From CAVXFL01 sp963761015 (lineage in GTDB: Bacteria; Pseudomonadota; Alphaproteobacteria; Acetobacterales; Acetobacteraceae), in the NCBI GenBank assembly GCA_963761015.1, contig CAVXFL010000015.1:124001-188000 (forward strand): DNA of 64,000 nucleotides. Direction: 5' to 3'. Position numbers and translations under genes: made by a program. Positions 1 through 8,480 of the stretch are shown here, one piece after another. Each line of letters opens with the position of its first letter. The first letter of the stretch is position 1. The notes under the pieces were generated by a model, which did not search any database, had not been told where the DNA came from, and worked only from the letters and a program-made list of their open reading frames with translations.

Positions 1-905
1 GTCGGCACGACGATGCGGAACGCCATGATGTCGGAAAGCTGCTCGAACGCCACGTTGCGCCGCTGCATCTTCTCCCAGATCGAAAACGGCGACTTCTCGC
101 GCCCGGTCACCTCCACGACGGTGACGCCGGCCTCCTCGCAAACGCGGCGGAGTTCGGCCTTCACTTCCGCGATCACGTCGGCGCCCTGGCCGCGCAGGAA
201 ATTCAACCGCGCCTGAATGGTCTCGTACGCCTCGGGCTCCAGATGCGCGAAGGCCAGCGTCTGCAACTCGATCTTCACCCGCTCCATGCCGATGCGTTCA
301 GCCAGCGGCGCGTAGATCTCCATCGTCTCGCGCGCGATGCGGCGGCGGCGCTCGGGGTCGCGCACGTGATGCAGGGTGCGCATGTTGTGCAGCCGGTCCG
401 CGAGCTTGACCAGCAAGACGCGGATATCCTTGCTGATCGCCAGCACCAGCTTGCGGAAGTTCTCCGCCTGCTTGGTGCGATCGGATTGCAGCTCGAGCCG
501 CGTCAGCTTGGTGACGCCGTCCACCAGACTGGCGATTTCCGGGCCGAAGCGCTGGCGAACATCGGCCAGGGTGACCGGCGTGTCCTCGATCACGTCGTGC
601 AGCAGGCCGGTGACGATGCTGCGGGTGTCCAGCCGGTAGCCGGCCAGGATATCGGCCACCGCGACCGGATGCGTGATGTAGGGATCGCCGTTGTCGCGAA
701 GCTGACCGGAATGGGCCTGCCGGGCGAGGGCGTAGCCGGCCTCGATCAGCCCGGCATCCGCCTTGGGATCGTAGGCGAGCACCTTCTCGACCAGATCGAA
801 CCGGCCGATGGCGTCAGCGTGCGCGGCATGGTCGGCGGCGGAGACCGAGCCCTCGGGCAAACGGACGGGCGCCGAGCCGGACGGACCGGGGACGCCCGCG
901 CTCAT
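1..905 (-). CDS. relA/spoT: RelA/SpoT bifunctional (p)ppGpp synthetase/hydrolase, C-terminus outside window
   Basis: Makes and degrades the alarmone (p)ppGpp in the stringent response. Translating the - strand from the ATG at 905 gives an N-terminal HD hydrolase domain: THPVAVADIL, then the metal-binding HDVIEDT near residue 100, then KLADRLHNMRT. After it comes the start of the synthetase domain (SPFSIWEKMQRR, followed by DIMAFRIVVPT). The intact HD motif suggests a bifunctional Rel/SpoT enzyme rather than a synthetase-only RelA. The reading frame is open to the window edge, so the rest of the synthetase and the TGS/ACT regulatory domains lie outside. It sits 6 bp downstream of rpoZ on the same strand, the usual rpoZ-spoT order in proteobacteria. 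Confidence 0.93.
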   Translation of the reverse strand, partial: MSAGVPGPSGSAPVRLPEGSVSAADHAAHADAIGRFDLVEKVLAYDPKADAGLIEAGYALARQAHSGQLRDNGDPYITHPVAVADILAGYRLDTRSIVTGLLHDVIEDTPVTLADVRQRFGPEIASLVDGVTKLTRLELQSDRTKQAENFRKLVLAISKDIRVLLVKLADRLHNMRTLHHVRDPERRRRIARETMEIYAPLAERIGMERVKIELQTLAFAHLEPEAYETIQARLNFLRGQGADVIAEVKAELRRVCEEAGVTVVEVTGREKSPFSIWEKMQRRNVAFEQLSDIMAFRIVVP

Positions 906-911
906 CGGAGG

Positions 912-1319
912 CTACTGTCGCGCGCGGCCGCCGAGTTCCGCCTCGATGGCCGCGTCGATGTCGTCGGGCGAGCCCCCCTCGCCTTCCACCGCGAGATTGG
1001 CCGCTTCCTCTTCCGCCGACATGTCCTGAATGCCGAAAATGTTCTGATCGGTCGGGATGAGGTCCAGCACCTCCTCGTCGGCCGGCTCGGGCTCCGGCGC
1101 GCGCGAGAGCGACTTGATCAGATCCTGCTCGACCTTGGGCAGCGAGATCGTCGCATCGGCAATTTCCCTGAGCGCGACGACCGGGTTCTTGTCGTCGTCG
1201 CGGTCGACCGTCAGTTCCTCGCCCCGACTCAGGTTGCGCGCCCGCTGCGCGGCGAACAGCACCAACTCGAAGCGATTCGGAACCTTCTGAACGCAGTCTT
1301 CGACGGTCACGCGCGCCAT
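912..1319 (-). CDS. rpoZ: DNA-directed RNA polymerase omega subunit
   Basis: Small RNA polymerase subunit (135 aa) that helps assembly by chaperoning beta-prime. The N-terminal half carries the family core: MARVTVEDCV at the start, then RFELVLFAAQRAR, and KNPVVALREI. The C-terminal half is the acidic, variable tail common in alphaproteobacteria (EPEPADEEVLD). The start is set at the ATG at 1319 because MARVTVEDC is the conserved beginning of the family; an in-frame ATG 22 codons upstream gives an unrelated leader. It is followed 6 bp later by relA/spoT and the two are probably co-transcribed. Confidence 0.95.
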   Translation of the reverse strand: MARVTVEDCVQKVPNRFELVLFAAQRARNLSRGEELTVDRDDDKNPVVALREIADATISLPKVEQDLIKSLSRAPEPEPADEEVLDLIPTDQNIFGIQDMSAEEEAANLAVEGEGGSPDDIDAAIEAELGGRARQ

Positions 1320-1388
1320 GCGGTCAAACTCCGGGCATACGGATAGGGGAACTCCGGAAATAATCGAGCAATGCTGCAAATTCAACCA

Positions 1389-1895
1389 TCATCCGGCCTC
1401 GCGCTCCGGCAATGGCCGAATGTCCTGCGCCGGCAGGGCCTGCAACATGTCGCCTAAGCTGCGTCGCAGACGCGGATGCACCCATTCGGGTTCCACATCC
1501 CGCAGCGGCACCAGCACGAAGGCACGCTCATGCGCGCGTGGATGCGGCAGCACCGGATCGGGGGTGTCCCGCACCTGCCCGTCGATGTCGATGATGTCGA
1601 GATCGAGCGGCCGCGCGGCGTTGCGCGCGCCGCGCACCCGCCCCGCCTCGGCCTCGATGTCGTTCAGCCGCGCCAGCAGCCATGCGGCATCCGCCGTGCC
1701 AGCGAACCGCGCGACGCCGTTCACATAGTTCGGCTGATCCGAAACCGGCACCGGCGGGGTCTCGTACCAGCGCGAGATGGTACACGATCCCAGCCCCGGC
1801 AGGGCGGCGAGCTTGCGGACCGCCTCGCGGCAGGTCTCGATCGGCGACGAACCGTGGGGCGCCGGCAAGTTGGCCCCGATCGCAACGAGGATCAT
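1389..1895 (-). CDS. folK: 2-amino-4-hydroxy-6-hydroxymethyldihydropteridine pyrophosphokinase
   Basis: HPPK of folate biosynthesis: transfers pyrophosphate from ATP to 6-hydroxymethyl-7,8-dihydropterin before dihydropteroate synthase acts. The 168-aa product has the family signatures: N-terminal ILVAIGANLPAP, then SRWYETPPV, YVNGVARF, and the catalytic metal-binding region RPLDLDIIDID followed by LPHPRAHERAFVL. The ATG at 1895 starts at the conserved MILVAIGANL; an upstream in-frame ATG at 1913 would add six residues. It lies 69 bp upstream of rpoZ on the same strand. Length is normal for the family. Confidence 0.95.
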   Translation of the reverse strand: MILVAIGANLPAPHGSSPIETCREAVRKLAALPGLGSCTISRWYETPPVPVSDQPNYVNGVARFAGTADAAWLLARLNDIEAEAGRVRGARNAARPLDLDIIDIDGQVRDTPDPVLPHPRAHERAFVLVPLRDVEPEWVHPRLRRSLGDMLQALPAQDIRPLPEREAG

Positions 1896-1962
1896 GGTGC
1901 CCCCGCGACACACGGCTGGCGCGGCCCGGCCGATTCACTTTTCAGCAAACCCGAAACCGCAC

Positions 1963-1968
1963 TATGAT
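1963..1968 (+). promoter_or_regulatory. Possible -10 element for the NYN gene
   Basis: A TATGAT hexamer lies in the 147-bp divergent gap between folK and the NYN gene, about 75 bp upstream of the ATG at 2043. The matching -35 position (1940-1945, TTTCAG at 17 bp spacing) is a poor match, so this is tentative. Confidence 0.3.
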
Positions 1969-2042
1969 CGCCCAGCCTTGGGCGGAATTGGCCTTTTGCC
2001 CGAGATCGCATACCGTCACCTCTGGATAAGGCTTTGGTAATA

Positions 2043-2648
2043 ATGCATTTTCTACCATCGGAACGTGTCGCGCTTTTCATCGACGGCGCCAATCTCTACT
2101 CGGCTTCGCGCAATCTCGGCTTCGATGTGGACTACCGCAATCTTCTCGAATTCTTCCGTCGCAAGTCGCATGTGGTGCGTGCCTATTATTATTCGGCGGT
2201 GCTGGAGACCGATGAATACTCGCCGCTGAAGCCGTTAACGGATTGGTTGGCATATAACGGCTATACCCTCGTGACCAAGCCGGCCAAGGAATTCACCGAC
2301 GCCGCCGGCCGCCGCCGGGTCAAGGGCAATATGGATATCGAACTCGCGATCGACATGCTGGAACTCGCGCAGAAGATCGACCACGCGGTGCTGTTCAGCG
2401 GGGATTCGGATTTCCGCCGCCTGGTTGAGGCGGTGCAGCGCCGGGGGGTTCGCGTGTCCGTCGTCTCCTCGATCCGCACCAGCCCGCCGATGGTCGCCGA
2501 CGAGTTGCGCCGTCAGGCCGACCAGTTCCTGGAGTTGGCGGACATCGCGCCCGAATTTACCCGGCGGCAGATGGAGCCCCGGGTCCGGCCCAGCCCGGTT
2601 CGCCAGACCCCGGCGGAGCCATTCGCCGACTCGCCCGACGCCGCCTGA
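2043..2648 (+). CDS. NYN domain protein (LabA/DUF88-like putative nuclease)
   Basis: A 201-aa protein of the NYN (PIN-like) fold, related to LabA/DUF88 proteins; the family is associated with RNA cleavage or processing, but the substrate here is unknown. Acidic signature segments are present: LFIDGANLY near the N-terminus, then NMDIELAIDML, and LFSGDSDFRRLVEAV. The last ~40 residues are a Pro/Arg-rich, probably disordered tail. The ATG at 2043 is preferred over an in-frame TTG at 2034 because it is a standard start right before the conserved core. It is divergent from folK. Confidence 0.85.
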   Translation: MHFLPSERVALFIDGANLYSASRNLGFDVDYRNLLEFFRRKSHVVRAYYYSAVLETDEYSPLKPLTDWLAYNGYTLVTKPAKEFTDAAGRRRVKGNMDIELAIDMLELAQKIDHAVLFSGDSDFRRLVEAVQRRGVRVSVVSSIRTSPPMVADELRRQADQFLELADIAPEFTRRQMEPRVRPSPVRQTPAEPFADSPDAA

Positions 2649-2719
2649 CCGTCTTGCCCATGACCGTCTTGCCCATGACCGTCTTGCCCATGACCGTTCC
2701 GCCATGACCGTCTTGCCAT
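2647..2719 (+). repeat. Tandem 15-bp repeat between the NYN and UDG genes
   Basis: Three identical copies of GACCGTCTTGCCCAT (2647-2661, 2662-2676, 2677-2691) are followed by two 14-bp variants (2692-2705 and 2706-2719). The array starts in the NYN stop codon and ends at the ATG of the next gene. It replaces any recognisable ribosome-binding site there. Confidence 0.9.
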
Positions 2720-3398
2720 GAGTGAAGCCCGCGTCGTGGACGCACCGATGATTGCGGTCCCGGACCACGACTGCAAGTTGTGTCCACGGCTCGCCGCCTA
2801 CCGGGGAAGCAACCGCGGGAACCATCCGGATTGGTTCAATGCACCGGTTCCGAGCTTCGGACCGGTCAACGCTCGCCTGCTGATTGTCGGCTTGGCGCCG
2901 GGTCTGAAAGGGGCCAACCGCACTGGCCGGCCGTTCACCGGCGACTATGCCGGTATGCTGCTCTACGGCACGTTGTTGCGATACGGCTTGGCCAGCGGCG
3001 CCTATCAGGCCGAGCCGGACGACGGATTGGTCCTGAAAGGGTGCCGCATCGCCAATTCGGTGCGCTGCGCGCCGCCGGCCAATCTGCCCGAACCGAAGGA
3101 GGTCGGCACCTGCAATGCCTTCCTGCAGACCGAACTGCAGGGCATGCCCGAGCTGAAGGTGGTTTTGGCCCTGGGGGTGCTGGCGCATGCGGCGGTGCTC
3201 AAGGCTTGCGGCATTCCACCCATTCGCATCCGCTTCCAGCACGGCGCCATCCACGAACTCCCCGATGGGCTGCTGCTCGCGGACAGCTATCACGTGTCTC
3301 GCTACAACACCTCGACCGGCAGGCTGACCGCCGAGATGTTCGAGGATGTGGTGGGCGCCGTCACGCGCCGGCTGGACGCGCGCCAACCGGCGGTTTGA
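2718..3398 (+). CDS. Uracil-DNA glycosylase, family 5 (UDGb)-like, 4Fe-4S
   Basis: Base-excision repair glycosylase that removes uracil, and in this family sometimes other deaminated purines, from DNA. The 226-aa protein has motif A as GLAPG near residue 58, and motif B as HVSRYNTSTGRLT near the C-terminus. That matches the H-P-S-R-Q-N-T-x-T-G-R-L pattern of family 5 rather than the family 4 pattern. Cysteines that could ligate the 4Fe-4S cluster occur in CKLC near residue 20 and in the middle of the protein (GCRIANSVRC, GTCNAF). The ATG at 2718 lies in the last unit of the tandem repeat with no clear RBS; the ATG at 2748 is an alternative start. Confidence 0.88.
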   Translation: MSEARVVDAPMIAVPDHDCKLCPRLAAYRGSNRGNHPDWFNAPVPSFGPVNARLLIVGLAPGLKGANRTGRPFTGDYAGMLLYGTLLRYGLASGAYQAEPDDGLVLKGCRIANSVRCAPPANLPEPKEVGTCNAFLQTELQGMPELKVVLALGVLAHAAVLKACGIPPIRIRFQHGAIHELPDGLLLADSYHVSRYNTSTGRLTAEMFEDVVGAVTRRLDARQPAV

Positions 3399-3498
3399 GA
3401 GCCTCAGCTCCGCAACCAGCGTGGTTGCCGGCCGTCCGGCTCGCCTGTAGGTTCGGGCTCCTCCCCGAGAGAACCCGCGCAGGACTCAAGGCAGCGCC

Positions 3499-4701
3499 AT
3501 GGACGTGATCGCCGAACGCTTGGGCCGCATCAGCCCCAGTCAGACCATCGCCATTTCAACGAAGGCGCGCGCGCTGAAGGCCGCCGGGCGCGACGTGATC
3601 AGCCTCTCCGCCGGCGAGCCCGATTTCGATACGCCGCGCAACGTCAAGGACGCCGCGATACGCGCCATCGAGGCCGGCGAGACCAAATACACCGATGTCG
3701 CCGGAACCCCCGCGCTGCGCCGCGCGATCGCGGACAAATTCCGCCGCGACAGCGGGATCGAGTACACGCCGGAGGAGATCATCGTCTCCACCGGCGGCAA
3801 GCAGGTCATCTTCAACGCCATGCTGTCCACACTCAACGCGGGCGACGAGGCGATCATTCCCTCGCCGTGCTGGGTCAGCTATCCGGACATCGTGGCACTC
3901 TGCGACGGCACGCCGGTCTTGATCCCGTGCAGCCAGAACAACGGCTTCAAGATGCGGCCCGAGGATCTCGACGCCGCGATCACGCCGCGCACCAAGTGGT
4001 TCTTCATCAACAGCCCGTGCAACCCTACGGGGGCCGCCTACTCGGCCGCGGAACTGCGGCCGATTTGCGACGTGCTGCTGCGCAACGAGCATGTCTGGAT
4101 CTTCACCGACGATATCTACGAGAAGCTGGTCTATGACGGGTTCCGCCCGGCCACGATCGTCGAGGTGGAGCCGCGCCTGAAGCCCCGCACGGTGACCATG
4201 AACGGGTGCAGCAAGGCCTACGCCATGACCGGCTGGCGGATCGGGTTTGCCGGCGGCCCGTCGCCGCTGATCCGCGCCATGGACAAGCTGCAAAGCCAAT
4301 CGACGACCAACGCCTCCAGCATCAGTCAGGCGGCGGCGCTGGAAGCCCTGAACGGGCCGCAGGAGTCGATCGGGGACATGGTGGAGGTGTACCGCCAGCG
4401 ACGGGATCTGGTCGTGGAAATGCTGAATGCCGCGCCGGGGCTCAACTGCCACAAGCCCGAGGGCGCGTTCTACGTGTTTCCGGCAATCCACGGCTGCATC
4501 GGGAAGACCTCGCCGGGCGGGACGTTCATCGCCGACGACGAGGCGTTCGTCACTGCGTTGCTGGAGGAAGAAGGGGTGGCGGCCGTGCATGGCGCGGCGT
4601 TCATGTATCCCGGCCACTTTCGAATCAGCTACGCGACCAGCACCGATGCGCTGCAAGAGGCTTGCGCGCGCATCCAGCGCTTCTGCGAGCGGCTGCGCTG
4701 A
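3499..4701 (+). CDS. Class I PLP aminotransferase, aspartate aminotransferase-like (copy 1)
   Basis: 400-aa fold-type I aminotransferase, closest in layout to AspC/AatA-type aspartate aminotransferases. Visible features: N-terminal SLSAGEPDFDTP, substrate-side ETKYTDVAGTPALR, NSPCNPTGAAYS, and the PLP-lysine motif NGCSKAYAMTGWRIGF. The C-terminal segment HFRISYATS contains the arginine that binds the substrate alpha-carboxylate. It is followed 11 bp later by a second aminotransferase of exactly the same length, so this is a tandem duplication with divergence. Amino-acid specificity cannot be told from sequence alone. Confidence 0.9.
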   Translation: MDVIAERLGRISPSQTIAISTKARALKAAGRDVISLSAGEPDFDTPRNVKDAAIRAIEAGETKYTDVAGTPALRRAIADKFRRDSGIEYTPEEIIVSTGGKQVIFNAMLSTLNAGDEAIIPSPCWVSYPDIVALCDGTPVLIPCSQNNGFKMRPEDLDAAITPRTKWFFINSPCNPTGAAYSAAELRPICDVLLRNEHVWIFTDDIYEKLVYDGFRPATIVEVEPRLKPRTVTMNGCSKAYAMTGWRIGFAGGPSPLIRAMDKLQSQSTTNASSISQAAALEALNGPQESIGDMVEVYRQRRDLVVEMLNAAPGLNCHKPEGAFYVFPAIHGCIGKTSPGGTFIADDEAFVTALLEEEGVAAVHGAAFMYPGHFRISYATSTDALQEACARIQRFCERLR

Positions 4702-4712
4702 CGGACAGGCCG

Positions 4713-5915
4713 ATGCCGGGCTTCGCGGCGAGGCTCGGGCGGGCCCAGGTCGCCGCCACGATCGCCATGAACCAGAAGGCGCGCGCCATGCGCGCCGGCG
4801 GCGTCGACGTGCTCTCGCTTGCGATCGGCGAGCCGGATTTTCCCTCCCCGCCCGAGGCGATCGAGGCCGCGCATCAGGCGGCGCTGCGCGGCGAGACGAA
4901 GTATCCCCCCGTGGACGGCACGGTGGCGCTGAAGCAGGCGATCCAGCGCAAGTTCCAGCGCGACAGCGGCCTCGATTACGCGCTCGACGAAATCACGGTT
5001 TCCAACGGCGGCAAGCAGGTGATCTACAACGCCATCATGGCGACCGTGGACGATGGCGACGAGGTGGTGATTCCCGCGCCCTACTGGGTCGCCTATGCGT
5101 TGGTGACGCAGCTCGCCGGCGGTGTGCCGGTGTTCGTGCCCTGTCCGCAGAACAACGGTTTCCGGCTGCGCCCCGAAGACCTGGACGCCGCGATAACGCC
5201 GCGCACCAAGTGGCTGATTCTGAATTTCCCCAACAACCCGACCGGTGCGGCCTGTTCGCGCGCCGAGATGCGGGAGATCGGCGCGGTGATGCTGCGGCAT
5301 CCGCACGTCTGGATCATGTGCGACGACATGTACGAGCACCTGATCTACGACGATTTCGACTACCTGACGATGGCCGCCGCCGAGCCGGAATTGCGCGAGC
5401 GCACGCTCACGGTCAGTGGCGTGTCCAAGACCTATGCCATGACCGGCTGGCGAGTCGGCTTCGCCGGCGGCCCGAAGCCGCTGATCCAGGCGATGGTCAA
5501 CATGCAGAGCCAGGCGACCTCCGGCGTCGCGCCAATGAGCCAGGCCGCCGCCGCCGCCGCGCTGGACGGACCGCAGGAGGGCGTCGCCGCGCGGGCGGCG
5601 ATATACCGCCGCCGGCGCGACCTGGTCGTGGACGCCCTGGATGCCGCGGCCGGCATGAGTTGCCATCGGCCGGAAGGCGCCTTCTACGTGTACCCCAACA
5701 TCGCCGGCTGCCTCGATCGAACATCGGCGGGCGGCCGGACGATCCGCACCGACGAGGATTTCGCCCTGGCGCTGCTGGAGGAGCAGCACGTCGCGGTTGT
5801 CCACGGTGGCGCGTTCGGCATGAGCCCCTATCTGCGCATCAGCTATGCCACCGATGAGGACACCCTCGCCGAAGCCTGCCGGCGCATCGGCGCCTTCTCC
5901 GCGGGGCTCGATTAG
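4713..5915 (+). CDS. Class I PLP aminotransferase (copy 2, paralogue of the preceding gene)
   Basis: 400-aa aminotransferase parallel to the preceding gene along its length: SLAIGEPDFPSP, ETKYPPVDGTVALK, NFPNNPTGAACS, the lysine motif SGVSKTYAMTGWRVGF, and YLRISYATD at the C-terminus. The ATG at 4713 is chosen because it gives the same length and start context as copy 1; the open frame runs much further upstream only as a shadow of copy 1. Both copies have the KTYAMTGWR/KAYAMTGWR core, but substrate-side segments differ (CSQNNGF and CPQNNGF kept, flanks changed), so they may have diverged in specificity. Confidence 0.9.
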   Translation: MPGFAARLGRAQVAATIAMNQKARAMRAGGVDVLSLAIGEPDFPSPPEAIEAAHQAALRGETKYPPVDGTVALKQAIQRKFQRDSGLDYALDEITVSNGGKQVIYNAIMATVDDGDEVVIPAPYWVAYALVTQLAGGVPVFVPCPQNNGFRLRPEDLDAAITPRTKWLILNFPNNPTGAACSRAEMREIGAVMLRHPHVWIMCDDMYEHLIYDDFDYLTMAAAEPELRERTLTVSGVSKTYAMTGWRVGFAGGPKPLIQAMVNMQSQATSGVAPMSQAAAAAALDGPQEGVAARAAIYRRRRDLVVDALDAAAGMSCHRPEGAFYVYPNIAGCLDRTSAGGRTIRTDEDFALALLEEQHVAVVHGGAFGMSPYLRISYATDEDTLAEACRRIGAFSAGLD

Positions 5916-5936
5916 CCGCGCCAGCCGGAGGTGACG

Positions 5937-6929
5937 ATGCTGGAGGCCGCCGCCGCCCCGCAACCGAGCCGGCTCACGCCGGTCCATCCGACGTTTTCCG
6001 TCGTCGTCCCGGCGTTCAACGAAGCCGAGGGCATCGCGGCCTTCCACGAGCGGCTGTCCCAGGTCATGCAGGCCCTGGGCGAGACCTGGGAGGTGGTTTA
6101 CGTCAACGACGGCAGCCGCGACCGCACACTTGCCGTGCTGGAACGGCTGCGGCGCGGCGACGGGCGGATCGCGCTGGTCAATCTCTCGCGCAACTTCGGC
6201 AAGGAGATCGCGACCACCGCCGGGCTCGACCACGCGCTCGGCGAGGCCGTCGTGGTGATCGACGCGGACTTGCAGGACCCGCCCGAAGTCATTCCCGCGC
6301 TGGTCGCGGCGTGGCGCGACGGCTTCGACATGGTCTACGCCCAGCGCCGCATGCGCGAGGGCGAAACCTGGCTGAAGAAGCTGAGCGCGGCTCTTTTCTA
6401 CCGCGTCATGCAGACGCTCGGCGAGGTCCAACTGCCGCGCAACGCGGGGGACTTCCGGCTGATGAGCCGCCGGGCGGTGGACGCGCTGCTGCAATTGCGC
6501 GAGCAGCACCGGTTCATGAAGGGGCTGTTCGCCTGGATCGGCTTTGCCAGCATCGCCGTCCCCTACGATCGCGCCCCGCGCGCCGCCGGGCGGAGCAAGT
6601 GGTCGTATTGGCGGCTCTGGAATCTCGCCCTGGAGGGCATCACCAGCTACACCGTGATGCCGCTGAAGGTGGCGACCTATCTCGGCTTGGTCGTCTCGGT
6701 TTTCGCCGCGATCTATGGCGGCGCCATCGTTCTGCGCACGCTGATCGTCGGCAACCGCGTGCCCGGCTATCCCAGCCTGATGGCGGTGATCCTGTTCCTT
6801 GGCGGGACGCAACTGATGACGCTCGGGGTGATCGGCGAATACCTGGGCCGGGTGTTCAACGAGACCAAGCAACGGCCGCTCTACGTGGTCGAACGCTACA
6901 CGCCGAGCGATCCGATTCGCGGCGAATGA
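5937..6929 (+). CDS. Family 2 glycosyltransferase, polyprenyl-phosphate type (DPM1/ArnC-like)
   Basis: Membrane-associated GT2 enzyme expected to move a sugar from a nucleotide donor to polyprenyl phosphate or an envelope acceptor. The ~330-aa protein has an N-terminal GT-A domain: FSVVVPAFNEAEGI, then VNDGSRDRT, and the metal/nucleotide motif DADLQDPPEVI. Two C-terminal membrane spans follow (around YLGLVVSVFAAIYGG and MAVILFLGGTQLMTLGVI), as in the DPM1/GtrB group. The start at ATG 5937 has GGAGG about 5 bp upstream; a GTG at 5931 is also in frame. Its stop overlaps the next start (ATGA), so it is translationally coupled to the decarboxylase. Confidence 0.9.
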   Translation: MLEAAAAPQPSRLTPVHPTFSVVVPAFNEAEGIAAFHERLSQVMQALGETWEVVYVNDGSRDRTLAVLERLRRGDGRIALVNLSRNFGKEIATTAGLDHALGEAVVVIDADLQDPPEVIPALVAAWRDGFDMVYAQRRMREGETWLKKLSAALFYRVMQTLGEVQLPRNAGDFRLMSRRAVDALLQLREQHRFMKGLFAWIGFASIAVPYDRAPRAAGRSKWSYWRLWNLALEGITSYTVMPLKVATYLGLVVSVFAAIYGGAIVLRTLIVGNRVPGYPSLMAVILFLGGTQLMTLGVIGEYLGRVFNETKQRPLYVVERYTPSDPIRGE

Positions 6930-8368
6930 CCGACGCGGAGCCGAGCCTGGATCCGGCGGACTGGACCGAGTTGCGGGCGCTCGGCCATCGCATGCTGGAC
7001 GATATGGTCGATTACCTGGCAGGCGCGCGCCAGCGGCCGGTCTGGGTGCCCCAGCCCGAGGCAAGCCGCGCCGCCCTGCGCACGGGTTTGCCGCGGGAGG
7101 CAAGCGACCCGGAAGCAGTCTACGAGGAGTTCCGCCAACTGGTGCTGCCGTACGCGACCGGCAACGTTCACCCGCGCTTCATGGGCTGGGTGCATGGCGG
7201 TGGCAACGCGATCGGCATGCTGGCGGAACTGCTTGCCGGCGCGCTGAACGCCAATCTCGGTGGGCGCGATCACGCGCCCATTTTGGTGGAGCGCCAGGTG
7301 ATCGCCTGGGCGACCGAAATGCTCGGCCTGCCAGCGGAAACCTCCGGCCTGCTCGTCACCGGCACCTCGATGGCGAACATGATCGCGGTCGTGGTGGCGC
7401 GGGTCGCGGCGCTCGGGACCGAGGTGCGGCAATCGGGCGTGAACGGCGCGCCTCTCCGCGCGTACGCCTCCGCCGCCGCGCATGCCTGCATTCCGCGCGC
7501 GATGGACATGACCGGCCTCGGCGCCGCCGCGCTGCGCCTCGTACCGTGCGACCCCGCGCACCGGATGGACCTCGCTTCGCTGGCCGAGGCGATCGCGCGC
7601 GACCGGTGCGACGGCGCCACCCCGTTTCTGGTGGTGGCGACGGCGGGCACGGTGGACACCGGCGCCATCGACGACTTGGCCAATGTGGCAGAACTTTGCC
7701 GCGAGTTCGGCCTCTGGTTTCACGTGGACGCCGCGTTCGGGGCGCTGGCGGCGTTGTCGCCGGCGCTGCGCCCGAAGCTGCGCGGGATCGAAGCGGCGGA
7801 TTCGGTCGCGTTCGATTTCCACAAATGGGCGCAGGTGCCGTACGACGCGGGCTGCATCCTGGTCCGCGACCCCGCCCGCCAGATCGCGGCCTTCGCGCAG
7901 AATGCGGCCTATCTGCGCCCCGGCGCGCGTGGCCTGGCCGGCGGCGCGCCCTGGCCCTGCGATCTCGGCCCCGATCTTTCGCGCGGATTCCGGGCACTGA
8001 AGGTCTGGATGACCTTGCGGACTTACGGCGCCGATCGGCTGGGCGAGATCATCGACCATTGCTGCGCCGTCGCCAGCGCCCTGGCGGCGCGCGTGGCGCG
8101 CGAGCCGGCGCTCGAACTCCTGGCGCCGGTCGCCTTGAACATCGTCTGTTTCCGCTATCGCGCGCCCGCGGGCGATCTCGATCGGCTGAACGCGGATATC
8201 GTCGCCGACCTCCAGGAATCCGGCATCGCCGCACCGTCGACGACGACCATCGCCGGCGTGCTCGCCATCCGCGCCGCGATCGTCAATCACCGGACCCGCT
8301 TCGCCGATGCCGATGCCCTGATCGACGCGGTCCTGGCGCGCGGGGCCGCTCGCGCCGAGGCGCGCTGA
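6926..8368 (+). CDS. PLP-dependent decarboxylase (aromatic-L-amino-acid decarboxylase family, group II)
   Basis: 480-aa group II amino-acid decarboxylase, the family of aromatic amino acid, tyrosine and glutamate decarboxylases. Motifs: GNVHPRFMGWVHGGGN near residue 75, AGALNANLGG, the cofactor-aspartate segment FHVDAAFGALA, and the PLP-lysine segment DFHKWAQVPYDAG. Start is the ATG at 6926, overlapping the GT2 stop; a much longer open frame upstream is a shadow. The substrate is not predictable. Upstream genes add two aminotransferases and a glycosyltransferase, so a small amino-acid or amine pathway is possible. Confidence 0.88.
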   Translation: MTDAEPSLDPADWTELRALGHRMLDDMVDYLAGARQRPVWVPQPEASRAALRTGLPREASDPEAVYEEFRQLVLPYATGNVHPRFMGWVHGGGNAIGMLAELLAGALNANLGGRDHAPILVERQVIAWATEMLGLPAETSGLLVTGTSMANMIAVVVARVAALGTEVRQSGVNGAPLRAYASAAAHACIPRAMDMTGLGAAALRLVPCDPAHRMDLASLAEAIARDRCDGATPFLVVATAGTVDTGAIDDLANVAELCREFGLWFHVDAAFGALAALSPALRPKLRGIEAADSVAFDFHKWAQVPYDAGCILVRDPARQIAAFAQNAAYLRPGARGLAGGAPWPCDLGPDLSRGFRALKVWMTLRTYGADRLGEIIDHCCAVASALAARVAREPALELLAPVALNIVCFRYRAPAGDLDRLNADIVADLQESGIAAPSTTTIAGVLAIRAAIVNHRTRFADADALIDAVLARGAARAEAR

Positions 8369-8432
8369 CCGCCGGCAACCGTCCGATCCGGACCGTTTCA
8401 ACCCGCGGATACGGACCAAACGGTCCATCGCT

Positions 8433-8460
8433 GCGCGCGTGATCCGGTAATCACCCGCGC
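8433..8460. promoter_or_regulatory. Inverted repeat upstream of the eCIS island
   Basis: GCGCG-C-GTGAT, a 6-base loop, then ATCAC-C-CGCGC: two 5-bp paired blocks on each side with one C/C mismatch. It lies 65 bp after the decarboxylase stop and 20 bp before the ATG at 8481, and is followed by TTTCC. It could be a terminator for the upstream operon or an operator for the island. Confidence 0.45.
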
Positions 8461-8480
8461 TTTCCAGGGCTTGCCGCGGC

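Noticed and set aside
2647..2719. CRISPR array
   Set aside because: Units are 14-15 bp with no spacers.
4629..7103. 824-codon open frame on the - strand
   Set aside because: High-GC shadow of the aminotransferase and GT2 genes: Arg/Gly/Ala-rich, no domain, opposite to well-supported genes.
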